From JAFGDH01 sp964441265 (GTDB lineage Archaea > Aenigmatarchaeota > Aenigmatarchaeia > QMZP01 > QMZT01), in assembly GCA_964441265.1 (NCBI GenBank), contig CAYYKJ010000010.1, positions 1-54,129 on the forward strand: a stretch of 54,129 nucleotides of DNA. The letters are read 5' to 3'. This document shows positions 1-7,211 of this stretch, in pieces. Below the pieces are notes generated by a model. It saw only the letters and a list, made by a program, of their open reading frames with translations. It was not told the DNA's origin and did no database searches. Made by a program: the position numbers and the translations under genes. Each line of letters begins with the position of its first letter. The first letter of the stretch is position 1.

Positions 1-14
1 GCCCCATTATCTAT

Positions 15-686
15 ATGGTCTTCGGTGATCTAGATTTTCTGATAAAGCTGATCAGGATGGATAACGATAAGGGGAAGTCCCCGGTATCCACTTCTATGAT
101 CGCGGAGAGGGCCGGGATATCCCAGCAGAGCGCCTCCAGGAAGATAATATCCCTGGAGAGTGACGGTCTCATAAGGAGGACTATCACCGGATCAGGGCAG
201 AAAATAAGCCTCACGGAGAGGGGGACGGAGCTCCTGGAGGAGAGACTCGGTGATCTGAAGGACATACTCGAAGAGGGGAAGGTGGAGAGATTCACCTTAT
301 CGGGAAGGGTGTTCACCGGGGACGGGGAAGGCAGGTATTACATGGGTAAGAAGACGTACGCGGAGCAGATAAGGGAAAAGATGGGGTTCCTTCCATTCGG
401 GGGGACCCTGAACGTCCGGCTTACCACGAAGACCGACATCGAGCAGAGGGAATACATGGCAAGGCAAGGCGGAGTGGCAATAAGGGGCTTCTCCGACGGG
501 GAGAGGACGTTCGGGGAGGCGAAGTGCTTCCCATGCAGGATAAACGGCAGGCCCTGCGGTGCGGTCATAATACCCTCCAGGTCCCGCTACCCGAAAGATA
601 CGCTGGAGATCATATCAGGGGAGAACCTGAGGGAACGGTTCTCTCTGAAAGACGGGGATTCCATAGACATAGAGGTGGAGCCATGA
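15..686 (+). CDS. ribK: CTP-dependent riboflavin kinase with N-terminal HTH
   Basis: Archaeal riboflavin kinase, which makes FMN from riboflavin using CTP. Residues 1-85 form a winged HTH (IAERAGISQQSASRKI is the recognition region). Residues 90-223 form the RibK barrel, with the GRVFTGDGEGRYYMG loop and the TLNVRL motif typical of this family. The 223-aa length fits the HTH-fused archaeal form. The reading frame stays open to the window edge, so the true start could lie a few codons upstream. The stop codon overlaps the start of the next gene (ATGA), so it is the first visible gene of a riboflavin uptake operon. The HTH suggests autoregulation or ligand-responsive control, but that is inference. 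Confidence 0.9.
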   Translation: MVFGDLDFLIKLIRMDNDKGKSPVSTSMIAERAGISQQSASRKIISLESDGLIRRTITGSGQKISLTERGTELLEERLGDLKDILEEGKVERFTLSGRVFTGDGEGRYYMGKKTYAEQIREKMGFLPFGGTLNVRLTTKTDIEQREYMARQGGVAIRGFSDGERTFGEAKCFPCRINGRPCGAVIIPSRSRYPKDTLEIISGENLRERFSLKDGDSIDIEVEP

Positions 687-1234
687 ACAGGACCATAAAG
701 GTGACATCGGCGAGCATGCTGGCGGCGGTCTCCATAGTCTTCCAGATATTCCACGTGGGCTACCTGACCCCATGGGGGATGTGGATAGACCTGGTCGCGA
801 TTCCCTGGATACTTGCATACTTCATATTCGGATTCAGGACATCCCTCCTCACGGCGGCGGTTTCCGGGGCGCTGATCGCCCTCCTGGCCCCCTCCGGGTA
901 CATAGGGGCCTCCATGAAGCTCCTGGCGACCGTGCCCATGATAGTGGGACCCGCACTGGTTTTGTGGATTTCCAAGAGGAAGAGGGAGGATTTCAGCCGC
1001 AGGAGATGGATAATTCTGGCCTTCCTGGCCTCCATAGCCATAAGGACGGCCGTGGTCCTCCCCGCCAACTATTACCTGGCAATACCGCTCTTCTTCGGCA
1101 TGGAGACGTCCCAGGCGCTCACCTTCATACCCCCCTGGCTCATGTTCGGCCTTAATACGGTCCAGGGAGGCATAGACCTCTTCGTGGCATGGACCCTGGC
1201 CTTCCGGTTCAGGATGATGAGGTTCGGAAAATGA
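683..1234 (+). CDS. ECF transporter S component, probably riboflavin-specific (RibU-like)
   Basis: A 183-aa integral membrane protein with about five to six hydrophobic segments and few charged residues outside loops, as in ECF substrate-binding components. The start is ATG at 683, which overlaps the ribK stop and is preceded by a GAGGTGG ribosome binding site at 673-679. Its stop overlaps the next gene's ATG. Riboflavin specificity is inferred from translational coupling to riboflavin kinase on one side and to the ECF ATPase and T component on the other. The sequence alone does not fix the substrate. Confidence 0.8.
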   Translation: MNRTIKVTSASMLAAVSIVFQIFHVGYLTPWGMWIDLVAIPWILAYFIFGFRTSLLTAAVSGALIALLAPSGYIGASMKLLATVPMIVGPALVLWISKRKREDFSRRRWIILAFLASIAIRTAVVLPANYYLAIPLFFGMETSQALTFIPPWLMFGLNTVQGGIDLFVAWTLAFRFRMMRFGK

Positions 1235-2019
1235 TAACAACAAAGGACCTTTCCTTTTCATACGGGAGCAAGGAAGTGCTCAGGGACATAAACCTGGAGA
1301 TAATGAAGGGCGAATTCGTGGGCATAGCCGGCTCCACGGGCAGCGGAAAAACCACCTTCGCCATGTGTCTGAACGGCCTGATACCCGGATTTGTGGGATG
1401 GAAATTCAGAGGGGAGGTGCTGATAGACGGGAAAAACACCAGTAAATCCAGGGTTTTCGAGAACGCCGGAAAGGTCGGCCTGGTGTTCCAGGACCCCGGA
1501 TCCCAGATATTCGCCCCTACAGTAAAGGACGAAATAGAGTTCGGCCCCAAAAACGTCGGGATCAGGGGCAAGGAGCTTGCGGAAAGGGTCGACAAGGTTC
1601 TGGACGCACTGCGGATAGGGAACCTGAGGGACAGGGAGACCCATTCGCTTTCCGAGGGGGAGAAGAAAAAGGTGTGCATCGCCTCCGTGCTGGCCATGGA
1701 TCCGGAGATACTCGTTCTGGACGAGCCCACGGCGAACCTGGACTACAGGGGCACGAAGGAGATATACAGGATACTGGGGGCACTCAGCAGGGAAGGAAAG
1801 ACCATCATAGTCATAGAGCACAAGACCGAATGGCTGGCCAAGCACGCCGACAGGGTGCTCATAATGGACAGGGGGGAATTCGTCATGTCCGGCTCCCCGA
1901 TCACGGTCTTCAGAAAGATAAGCGAGCTCGAGGAGGTGGGGGTGGAGGTTCCCAGGCTTTTCCTGCTAAAGAACAGGATACTCAGGGAGGAAAACCTCAA
2001 GGAGGGCGGGGATGTTTGA
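1231..2019 (+). CDS. ECF transporter ATPase
   Basis: ABC ATPase of the energy-coupling module, 262 aa from the ATG at 1231, which overlaps the previous stop. Walker A is GSTGSGKT at residues 34-41, the Q-loop is VFQDPGSQIF, the signature is SLSEGEKKK, Walker B is ILVLDEP, and the switch His is in VIEHK. The GLVFQDP-type Q-loop is typical of EcfA proteins. Only one ATPase gene is present, whereas many ECF systems encode an A/A' pair, so it probably works as a homodimer or pairs with a subunit encoded elsewhere. Coupled by overlap to the downstream T component. Confidence 0.92.
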   Translation: MITTKDLSFSYGSKEVLRDINLEIMKGEFVGIAGSTGSGKTTFAMCLNGLIPGFVGWKFRGEVLIDGKNTSKSRVFENAGKVGLVFQDPGSQIFAPTVKDEIEFGPKNVGIRGKELAERVDKVLDALRIGNLRDRETHSLSEGEKKKVCIASVLAMDPEILVLDEPTANLDYRGTKEIYRILGALSREGKTIIVIEHKTEWLAKHADRVLIMDRGEFVMSGSPITVFRKISELEEVGVEVPRLFLLKNRILREENLKEGGDV

Positions 2020-2758
2020 ATACAGGAAGGGAAACGGATTCGTACACCGCCTGGATCCGCTCTCCAAACTGATATGGCTGATTGTGACCAGCGTTCTAAT
2101 ACTGGTGACAACGAACCTCCCCTTCGTGGCGGTGCTTTTAGTGTTCGTCGTGGCCGTGCACATGCTCTCAGGTCTTCCGCTCCGGAAGAGTCCCCTCTCC
2201 TCAAGGTTCGTGCTGATTCTGGTCGTCTTGCTCGCCCTTTTCCACGGTTTTTTCACCCCGGCTGGGGGAGAAGTCCTTTTATCCTTCCATTGGCTGGAAT
2301 TAACCCAGGGGGGGATTACCTTCGGCGTAGCCATATCCCTCCGCCTCCTGGCGCTCCTGACCGCTGCTTCTGTGTTCACCGTGTCCACGAACCCGGCGGG
2401 GCTCGTGACCAGGATGGGAAGATACCTCCCGTATGAGATAGGCTTCGCCTTCATGAACGCCATGACCTCGGTCCCGTCACTCCGGAGGGACCTCTCAGAG
2501 ATCGTGAACTCCCAGGTCTCCCGGGGGATGAGATTCGGCGGGCTGAAGGGGGCCAAATCCTACTTCCCCGTGGTCGCCCCCCTCATATCCAAGGCCCTGG
2601 AAGGGGCCAGATGCCTCGCCTACAGCGCGGAGAGCAGGGGCCTGGGCTCCTGCAAAATCTCCTGCGATGAGAGGATGGGCAGGGGGGAGACGCTCTTCAT
2701 TCTCCTGCCCGTGGTTCTGGGTATAGCCGGATACCTCATTCTGGTTTGGCATCCATGA
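2012..2758 (+). CDS. ecfT: ECF transporter T component (CbiQ/EcfT family)
   Basis: Transmembrane coupling protein of 248 aa that links the ATPase to the S component. It has several hydrophobic helices (residues about 20-65, 95-125 and a last one at 225-245). The cytoplasmic region contains SQVSRGMRFG and YSAESRGLG, which match the paired Ala-Arg-Gly-like coupling helices that dock into EcfA. The start codon overlaps the end of the ATPase gene by 8 nt. It closes the riboflavin salvage operon; the tRNA gene starts 49 nt downstream. Confidence 0.9.
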   Translation: MFEYRKGNGFVHRLDPLSKLIWLIVTSVLILVTTNLPFVAVLLVFVVAVHMLSGLPLRKSPLSSRFVLILVVLLALFHGFFTPAGGEVLLSFHWLELTQGGITFGVAISLRLLALLTAASVFTVSTNPAGLVTRMGRYLPYEIGFAFMNAMTSVPSLRRDLSEIVNSQVSRGMRFGGLKGAKSYFPVVAPLISKALEGARCLAYSAESRGLGSCKISCDERMGRGETLFILLPVVLGIAGYLILVWHP

Positions 2759-2773
2759 ATGCAATATCAACAA

Positions 2774-2782
2774 ACTTAAAAG
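2774..2782 (+). promoter_or_regulatory. TATA-like box of the tRNA-Arg gene
   Basis: ACTTAAAAG is centred about 28 nt before the first base of the tRNA, the spacing expected for an archaeal TATA box. It lies in the 49-nt gap after ecfT. Confidence 0.55.
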
Positions 2783-2827
2783 CAAGGGAACAATTAAGAT
2801 ACATTAAGGGCGCGTAGCTCAGCCGGA

Positions 2828-2861
2828 ATGCCCGGTGTAACGGATATCCGGTCTGCGGCAC
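2828..2861 (+). other. tRNA intron 1, D-loop, position 20/20a (34 nt)
   Basis: Exon bases GCCG (2822-2825) pair with intron bases CGGC (2856-2859). Three-base bulges GA|A and AC|U flank this 4-bp helix, and the D stem forms the outer helix. This is a bulge-helix-bulge arrangement with cuts after 2827 and 2861. Removal restores a standard 9-nt D loop. The inner helix is weak (two wobble pairs), so it is a relaxed form. Confidence 0.75.
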
Positions 2862-2879
2862 TAGAGCACCGGCCTTCTA

Positions 2880-2963
2880 GGATGTTCCTGGAAGATTGGA
2901 GGGCGAAATCCCGATGACATCGAGGAAAGCGGTCCGCCCCGGGAAAGGGGCGCTCGCCGTTGA
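2880..2963 (+). other. tRNA intron 2, anticodon loop, probably 37/38 (84 nt)
   Basis: The 5' bulge TA|G (2878-2880) lies between helix TTC/GAA (2875-2877 with 2962-2964) and helix GATG/CGTT (2881-2884 with 2958-2961). The 3' bulge is not canonical, so the exact 3' cut is inferred from the need for a 7-nt anticodon loop. The intron also contains a GCCCC/GGGGC hairpin (2936-2951). A competing hairpin, CTTCTAGG (2874-2881) with CCTGGAAG (2887-2894), could mask the 5' site. Confidence 0.6.
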
Positions 2964-2985
2964 AGCCGGGGGTCGCGGGTTCGAA

Positions 2986-3050
2986 GCGTAGCTTTTACGG
3001 TAGCCGACGCGTACCCAAAACCTACGCCTATCAAAAAGGCAGCGTGAAAC
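2986..3050 (+). other. tRNA intron 3, T-loop, position 59/60 (65 nt)
   Basis: Textbook bulge-helix-bulge. Exon TTCG (2980-2983) pairs with intron TGAA (3045-3048). The bulges AA|G and AC|T are each three bases. The T stem GCGGG/CCCGC is the outer helix, and CGT/GCG (2987-2989 with 3042-3044) begins the inner helix. Cutting after the second bulge base on each side yields an intact T loop. Confidence 0.8.
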
Positions 3051-3123
3051 TCCCGCCGCGCTCATCAAAACAAAATAAAAGAAAGGGATGAATCCCTGAA
3101 AATCAATCATTGGTATTTCTCTG

Positions 3124-3690
3124 CTATTCGGCCATAGGCTTGACCTTTATTCCGATATCCTGCAGTTTGCCCTTGAATTTTCCCAGTGCCCTGTGTATGT
3201 CCCCGATGTTGTGCGCTCCCGTGCATATTATTTTCCCGGAAGAGAACAAAAGGAATGCCACCCTGGGCTCCCCTATCCTGTAAACCAGTCCGGGGAACTG
3301 CTCGGGCTCGTATTCAGCGTTCTCCAGAGAAAATGCTATGTCCTCGAGATTCAGGTCGGCCTTTATCCTGGTGGATGCAACTATGTTCTCTACTTCTATC
3401 GGGTATTTCTTGGGCACCTTGACGCCGCTGGTGCTTATCTTCTCCACCACTTTTTTCATGGCCTCTTTTGCCTTCTCTATGCTCTTGGTTCCCGTGCACA
3501 CTATCTTGCCGGAGGAGAATATCAGCGCGGCGCTCCTGGGATTGGTCGGCCTGTAGACGAGTCCGGGGAACTGCTCGGGCTCGTATTCCGTGTTTTCCAC
3601 TGAAGTTACCAGTTTGTTCAATGATATCTTGACACTCAGAGAAGTGAATGCCACGACGTTCTCTATTTTGATTGTAAATTCACCTGTCAT
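3124..3690 (-). CDS. tbp: TATA-binding protein (TBP)
   Basis: General transcription factor that binds the TATA box and recruits TFB and RNA polymerase. The 188-aa protein shows two direct repeats of the TBP fold; the motif EYEPEQFPGLVYR occurs in each half (near residues 36 and 127), followed by LIFSSGKIVCTG and LLFSSGKIICTG. The ATG at 3690 was chosen because it has an AGGT-type site upstream and opens with the usual TBP N-terminus; a start 33 nt upstream has no such support. A TATA-like box lies at 3751-3760. It is monocistronic. Confidence 0.96.
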   Translation of the reverse strand: MTGEFTIKIENVVAFTSLSVKISLNKLVTSVENTEYEPEQFPGLVYRPTNPRSAALIFSSGKIVCTGTKSIEKAKEAMKKVVEKISTSGVKVPKKYPIEVENIVASTRIKADLNLEDIAFSLENAEYEPEQFPGLVYRIGEPRVAFLLFSSGKIICTGAHNIGDIHRALGKFKGKLQDIGIKVKPMAE

Positions 3691-3750
3691 GAAAAATCGA
3701 CCTTTGCTTTGTTTACACCCCAATATTGATTAATTAATATTAACCACAAC

Positions 3751-3760
3751 ACTTTTAAAG
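3751..3760 (-). promoter_or_regulatory. TATA-like box upstream of tbp
   Basis: CTTTAAAAGT on the minus strand, about 60 nt before the tbp start, predicting a transcript start near 3730 and a leader of about 40 nt. Confidence 0.45.
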
Positions 3761-4020
3761 GTATCTATGACCTTTCCCGGTTTTTGTGGACCCGTTTTCC
3801 GGCGGAAAAACCCAAATAGACTTTATCTATAAGTTTCATCCCCCCATAATCCGAATCGTCAAGTATGTTAAATGCTTTAATTAATTTATATCCATCCCCC
3901 TATGGTCTTGTCACATACTCATATGCATCCATAATCTTTCCTTAATTTCAAAACTTTAATATTTTTGGTCTCAGAAATTTCATATACCAAGCATTTGGTC
4001 GAAATGGACAAATGTTTCAA
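3761..4020. other. AT-rich intergenic region without a recognised gene
   Basis: About 260 nt between the tbp promoter and the Sua5 gene's stop codon. It is AT-rich with several TTTAAT/TTAATTTATA runs. I see no open reading frame with a plausible start, no tRNA and no clear C/D-box RNA. Confidence 0.5.
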
Positions 4021-4584
4021 TCAGAATCTCACAATCTCGAAGCCCTCCGTGAGGTCGAAGACCCTGGACCCGTATCCCCTTATCTCCCCCGCATCTATGG
4101 CAAGATCAACGAATTTTCTGATTTTCTGAGGAATGTCCATCACCCTGGTCACGGGATCCTCCCCGGAGGGATTTACAGAAGTAGTTATGAACAGGATCCC
4201 CTGTTCCCTGATGAAATCGCAGAAGTCATTTCTGGGTATGCGTATGCCTATGGTCTTCTCCCCCGAGGTCACGGAGGGTATGGCCTTCTTGGACCTGAGA
4301 ATCACCGTATACGGGCCCGGAAGGAGATCATCCAAGAATTTCCTGTTATCCTTGGATATCGCGGTGTTCCTGAATATCCATTCCTTGGAAGGAACGATCA
4401 CCGAAAACGGCTTGTCAGCAGACCTTCCCTTGGCCTCGAATATCCTCTTTACCGATTCCCCGTTCTTCGCGTTGCACCCTATACCGTAGACGGTGTCAGT
4501 GGGATAGACCATGACCTTCCCGTCTTTTATGGACTTCGCAACCCCGGCGCTCCCCAGGGCATTTGACAGCTTTATGGTTTTCAT
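4021..4584 (-). CDS. Threonylcarbamoyl-AMP synthase, Sua5/YciO/YrdC family
   Basis: Makes threonylcarbamoyl-adenylate for t6A37 modification of tRNAs that read ANN codons. The 187-aa protein is a single YrdC domain: the VYPTDTVYGIGCNA substrate loop (residues about 26-39), KGRSADKPFSVIV, GPYTVIL, GIRIP and a TTSVNPSGE motif near residue 138. It lacks the C-terminal Sua5 extension. The tRNA-Arg(UCU) upstream has A37 after U36 and would be a t6A substrate. An AT-rich TATA-like stretch (about 4608-4622) sits between this gene and the divergent gene at 4634 and may serve both. Confidence 0.9.
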   Translation of the reverse strand: MKTIKLSNALGSAGVAKSIKDGKVMVYPTDTVYGIGCNAKNGESVKRIFEAKGRSADKPFSVIVPSKEWIFRNTAISKDNRKFLDDLLPGPYTVILRSKKAIPSVTSGEKTIGIRIPRNDFCDFIREQGILFITTSVNPSGEDPVTRVMDIPQKIRKFVDLAIDAGEIRGYGSRVFDLTEGFEIVRF

Positions 4585-4633
4585 GATATACTATTTGGGA
4601 AAAGCAGCGATTTAAATTATTTTCCCGCGAAAT

Positions 4634-5086
4634 ATGTTAATGGAACTAACAAAAACGGACATGTCCGGAAAGACCGTATATTTATACGACGAGATTCCCC
4701 TTTCTTCCATGGAAGAAAACGGGCTGAAGCCGAAGAGGATTTCCGAGGGTTCCCCGTGGATCATGAACACGATACGCAAGATATTCAACATTCCTGCACC
4801 GCCGAAAAAATTCTCTTACGGGGAGATGGGATCAGGCATAACCCTGCAAAATGCAAGTAAATTCATCGATAAAATGGAATGCGGGGCGAACGAGGGATAC
4901 TTTTTGATTTCCGGTTATGCACACAAAGATTCAGCAAACCCGGTGAATGATTACGAATTAAAGGTGCTGGAGATGGATCCTTTCTACTGCGGAATCAACG
5001 GGATCGGCAACGAGGATGTCTGCAAGGACTGCTATTTCAACTCTGATAAAAGAAAGGGACTCGTGGTGGGCATAAAAACCATTTGA
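4634..5086 (+). CDS. Hypothetical protein with C-terminal Cys motif
   Basis: A 150-aa soluble protein that I do not recognise. The C-terminal part has FYCGINGIGNEDVCKDCYF (near residue 120), where CxxC plus an upstream Cys could bind metal. An AT-rich TATA-like box about 20-25 nt before the ATG suggests a leaderless transcript; a second ATG two codons later is possible. Codon use is AT-richer than that of neighbours. It is divergent from the Sua5 gene and convergent with the radical SAM gene. Confidence 0.65.
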   Translation: MLMELTKTDMSGKTVYLYDEIPLSSMEENGLKPKRISEGSPWIMNTIRKIFNIPAPPKKFSYGEMGSGITLQNASKFIDKMECGANEGYFLISGYAHKDSANPVNDYELKVLEMDPFYCGINGIGNEDVCKDCYFNSDKRKGLVVGIKTI

Positions 5087-5111
5087 TGCTGATTTTATCA
5101 AAAAAACCGGC

Positions 5112-6638
5112 TCAGCTTATGGGTCCGTTCTTCCAGAGGTCTTCCTTCATGCCCTTTCCGGTCTTCTTTTCCCACTCCTTGAAGCTCATGGAGTGCTTCC
5201 CGCGGATTTCCGTGCCTATGTTCAGCCCGTTGTAGGCGCAGAAGGGAACCACGCCTTCCTCCGTGGTGTAATGGATTACGCACCTCTTCAGCCTGTCAAG
5301 GTTCAGGTTCCATGCATCCTGGAACCACATGGTCCCTATGTACAGGCTCTTGTGGTGGAACTCGCCCAGGGCCTCGTATTTTCCCCTGGTCAGGACGTTC
5401 ACCAAGATGCTCCTCAGGTTCAGCCCTTCCGGGGCCTTCTCCTGGTCGATGTACTTGGAGATGTTCTTTAGCAGGGAGCCGGCTATCTTTGCCTTCTTCA
5501 GCGCCCCATTCTTTCTGGAAAGGTCATCTATCAGCTTCATGAAGCCCTCCACGTCGATGAAGCGTGTGATAGGGATCAGCTTACCGTCCTGCACGAAAGC
5601 GTATGTCGCCCCCCCGCATTTGGGGTTGGCGGTGAACTCTACCTGCTTCTCTCCCTTCAGGGTCTCAATGAGCTTGGAAATCGGATGTACGAACGGAACC
5701 GGGTAGAAGTCGTCCCTGGTTATCTGGCCTCCGGTCTTGTCTTCTATGGATTTGAAGGCCTCGGCATAATCCACCCTTTCTTTCCTCCTCTGCTCCTCGG
5801 TCACGTTGGTGATCCTTCCCGTGAACGAAAGGGGCTGGAAATTGATCCCCCTGACGACGTCGACGTTCTCCTTCGCATAAAGCACTATGTCCCCCAGCTG
5901 GTCAAGGTTCATGTCCTTGATAACCACCGGGACGAGAACGACCCCCAGACTGGCCTTCCTGCAGTTATTAATAGCCTGCTTCTGCTCGTTCACCCAGGGG
6001 TTGGCGTCCTTGGTCAGGCCGTCGAAGCTCATGTAAATTGTATTGACCCCCGCCTCCTTTATCTTCTTGCAGTATTCGACGGATTCGGAAAGCCTTATCC
6101 CGTTGGTGTTCAGCTGCACGTGGGTGAACCCCATCTTTTTTGCCATCCTGATTATCTCGAACAGGTCCTCCCTGATGGTGGGCTCTCCGCCGGTTATCTG
6201 GAGTGCCTTGGAGGGGACTGGCTTCTCCTCCCTGACCTTCTTCAGCATGTTCCTGATCTCCCCCAGGGACGGATTGTAAACGAAGCCCTCGGCCCCCGAG
6301 TTGGCGAAGCAGTAGCTGCACCTCAGGTTGCACCTGTTGGTCACGAAGAGGTTGGTGAGAACGGACTGGGAAAAATGCTTCGGATAAAGCTTCTCTTCAG
6401 AAAGGGGCATAGCATCGACCTCTTTCGGGCCCTCCCCGGTGACCTTGTATTTCTCCCATCTTTCGTAAAGCTTCGGGTCGCTGAATACTATGGATTTGAA
6501 CTCCCCGTGCTTCGGACATTTCTTTCTGATCCAGATCTTCCCGTCTTCCTCGATTATCTGGGCATCGATCTTCTCTATCTTGTCGTCCTTCCTGAAGCAT
6601 TCGGGGCAGATTGACTCGACCTTTTCCAGAACCTTCAT
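5112..6638 (-). CDS. Radical SAM enzyme, Tes/MJ0619 family (tetraether lipid synthase-like)
   Basis: A 508-aa radical SAM protein. An N-terminal zinc-ribbon-like part has CPEC (residues about 11-14) and KCPKHG. The radical SAM cluster is CNLRCSYC, followed by GGEPTIREDLFEII (SAM binding). A C-terminal Cys cluster includes CVIHYTTEEGVVPFC and another Cys near CGGATY, as in multi-cluster members. This layout matches the family that contains Tes, which joins archaeol chains into tetraether lipids, and MJ0619. Which reaction this member performs cannot be read from the sequence; a membrane-lipid role is the leading inference. Confidence 0.8.
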   Translation of the reverse strand: MKVLEKVESICPECFRKDDKIEKIDAQIIEEDGKIWIRKKCPKHGEFKSIVFSDPKLYERWEKYKVTGEGPKEVDAMPLSEEKLYPKHFSQSVLTNLFVTNRCNLRCSYCFANSGAEGFVYNPSLGEIRNMLKKVREEKPVPSKALQITGGEPTIREDLFEIIRMAKKMGFTHVQLNTNGIRLSESVEYCKKIKEAGVNTIYMSFDGLTKDANPWVNEQKQAINNCRKASLGVVLVPVVIKDMNLDQLGDIVLYAKENVDVVRGINFQPLSFTGRITNVTEEQRRKERVDYAEAFKSIEDKTGGQITRDDFYPVPFVHPISKLIETLKGEKQVEFTANPKCGGATYAFVQDGKLIPITRFIDVEGFMKLIDDLSRKNGALKKAKIAGSLLKNISKYIDQEKAPEGLNLRSILVNVLTRGKYEALGEFHHKSLYIGTMWFQDAWNLNLDRLKRCVIHYTTEEGVVPFCAYNGLNIGTEIRGKHSMSFKEWEKKTGKGMKEDLWKNGPIS

Positions 6639-6725
6639 GTTTTCACAACTTTTAATTGTTTTTAAATTTTTTAAATGTTAACGTTTTAAGATTGTAATGG
6701 ATCATATAAATATATGGTGGTGACC

Positions 6726-7211
6726 ATGTCGGACGGGAGAACCATAGAGCAGATAGAGAAGAAGGTCAACGACACCTTCGGGGAGGTCGCGAGCTCGATA
6801 GGGTTCTCCCCCATACACGGAAAGATCATCGGAGCCCTTCTGGTCGGGGGGAGTTCCATGTCCCTGCAGGGACTGGCCAGGAAGACCGGTTACTCCACCT
6901 CCATGATATCGCTCAGCCTGGACCTTCTGGAACTGCTCGGCATAATAAAGAAGGTGAAGAAAACCGCCGACAGGAAACTTTACGTGGAGCTGAACTCCAA
7001 CCTGCTGGAATGCCTCAAGAACACTCTCATAATAAGGATAAACAAGAACGTCACCGGCTCCCTGGAGGAGTTCGAGAAGTGCAGGAAGAAGCTGGAATCT
7101 CTGAAAGGGAAGAACAAGGAGAAGGCGCTGAAAGGGATCGATACGCTGGAGAAGGAGATAAAAAGGCTCCAGAAATACATAAACCTTCTCTCAGAGATAA
7201 AGCTCCCCTGA
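6726..7211 (+). CDS. Winged-helix transcriptional regulator (MarR/GbsR-like)
   Basis: About 161 aa. Residues 20-85 form a winged HTH (LQGLARKTGYSTSMISLSLDLL recognition region, then a KKVKKTADRKLY wing). Residues 95-160 form a charged coiled coil, probably for dimerisation, as in GbsR-type regulators. The ATG at 6726 is preferred because GGTGGTGACC directly precedes it; an ATG at 6714 is in frame. TATA-like sequence lies at 6702-6711. It is divergent from the radical SAM gene (75 nt between starts), so it may control that gene. Its 3' end overlaps the convergent giant gene by 21 nt. Confidence 0.75.
   Translation: MSDGRTIEQIEKKVNDTFGEVASSIGFSPIHGKIIGALLVGGSSMSLQGLARKTGYSTSMISLSLDLLELLGIIKKVKKTADRKLYVELNSNLLECLKNTLIIRINKNVTGSLEEFEKCRKKLESLKGKNKEKALKGIDTLEKEIKRLQKYINLLSEIKLP

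Larger units (their letters stand above)
2808..3064 (+). tRNA. tRNA-Arg (probable anticodon UCU) interrupted by three introns
   Basis: Exons are 2808-2827, 2862-2879, 2964-2985 and 3051-3064, giving a 74-nt mature tRNA without CCA. The acceptor stem GGGCGCG pairs with CGCGCTC (one G-U) and the discriminator is A. The D stem is GCTC/GAGC with loop AGCCGGATA. The anticodon stem is CCGGC/GCCGG with loop CTTCTAA. The variable loop is GGGTC, the T stem is GCGGG/CCCGC and the T loop is TTCGAAT. All invariant positions (U8, A14, G18G19, U33, T-loop UUC, A58) are in place only when the three insertions are removed. The anticodon-loop boundary is the least certain; a shift would give UCG, still Arg. 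CCA is not encoded. Confidence 0.85.

Noticed and set aside
2827..2860. An alternative D-loop splice using TGCC/GGCA pairing (2829-2832 with 2857-2860).
   Set aside because: It would leave a 15-nt D loop; the GCCG/CGGC pairing gives a standard 9-nt loop and correct bulges.
2880..2963. GAGGAAAGCGGTCCGCCC inside the tRNA region recalls the GAGGAAAG core of RNase P RNA.
   Set aside because: No other RNase P elements (ACAGNRA, long P4 pairing, about 300 nt length) are present, and the tRNA exons on both sides explain the region as an intron.
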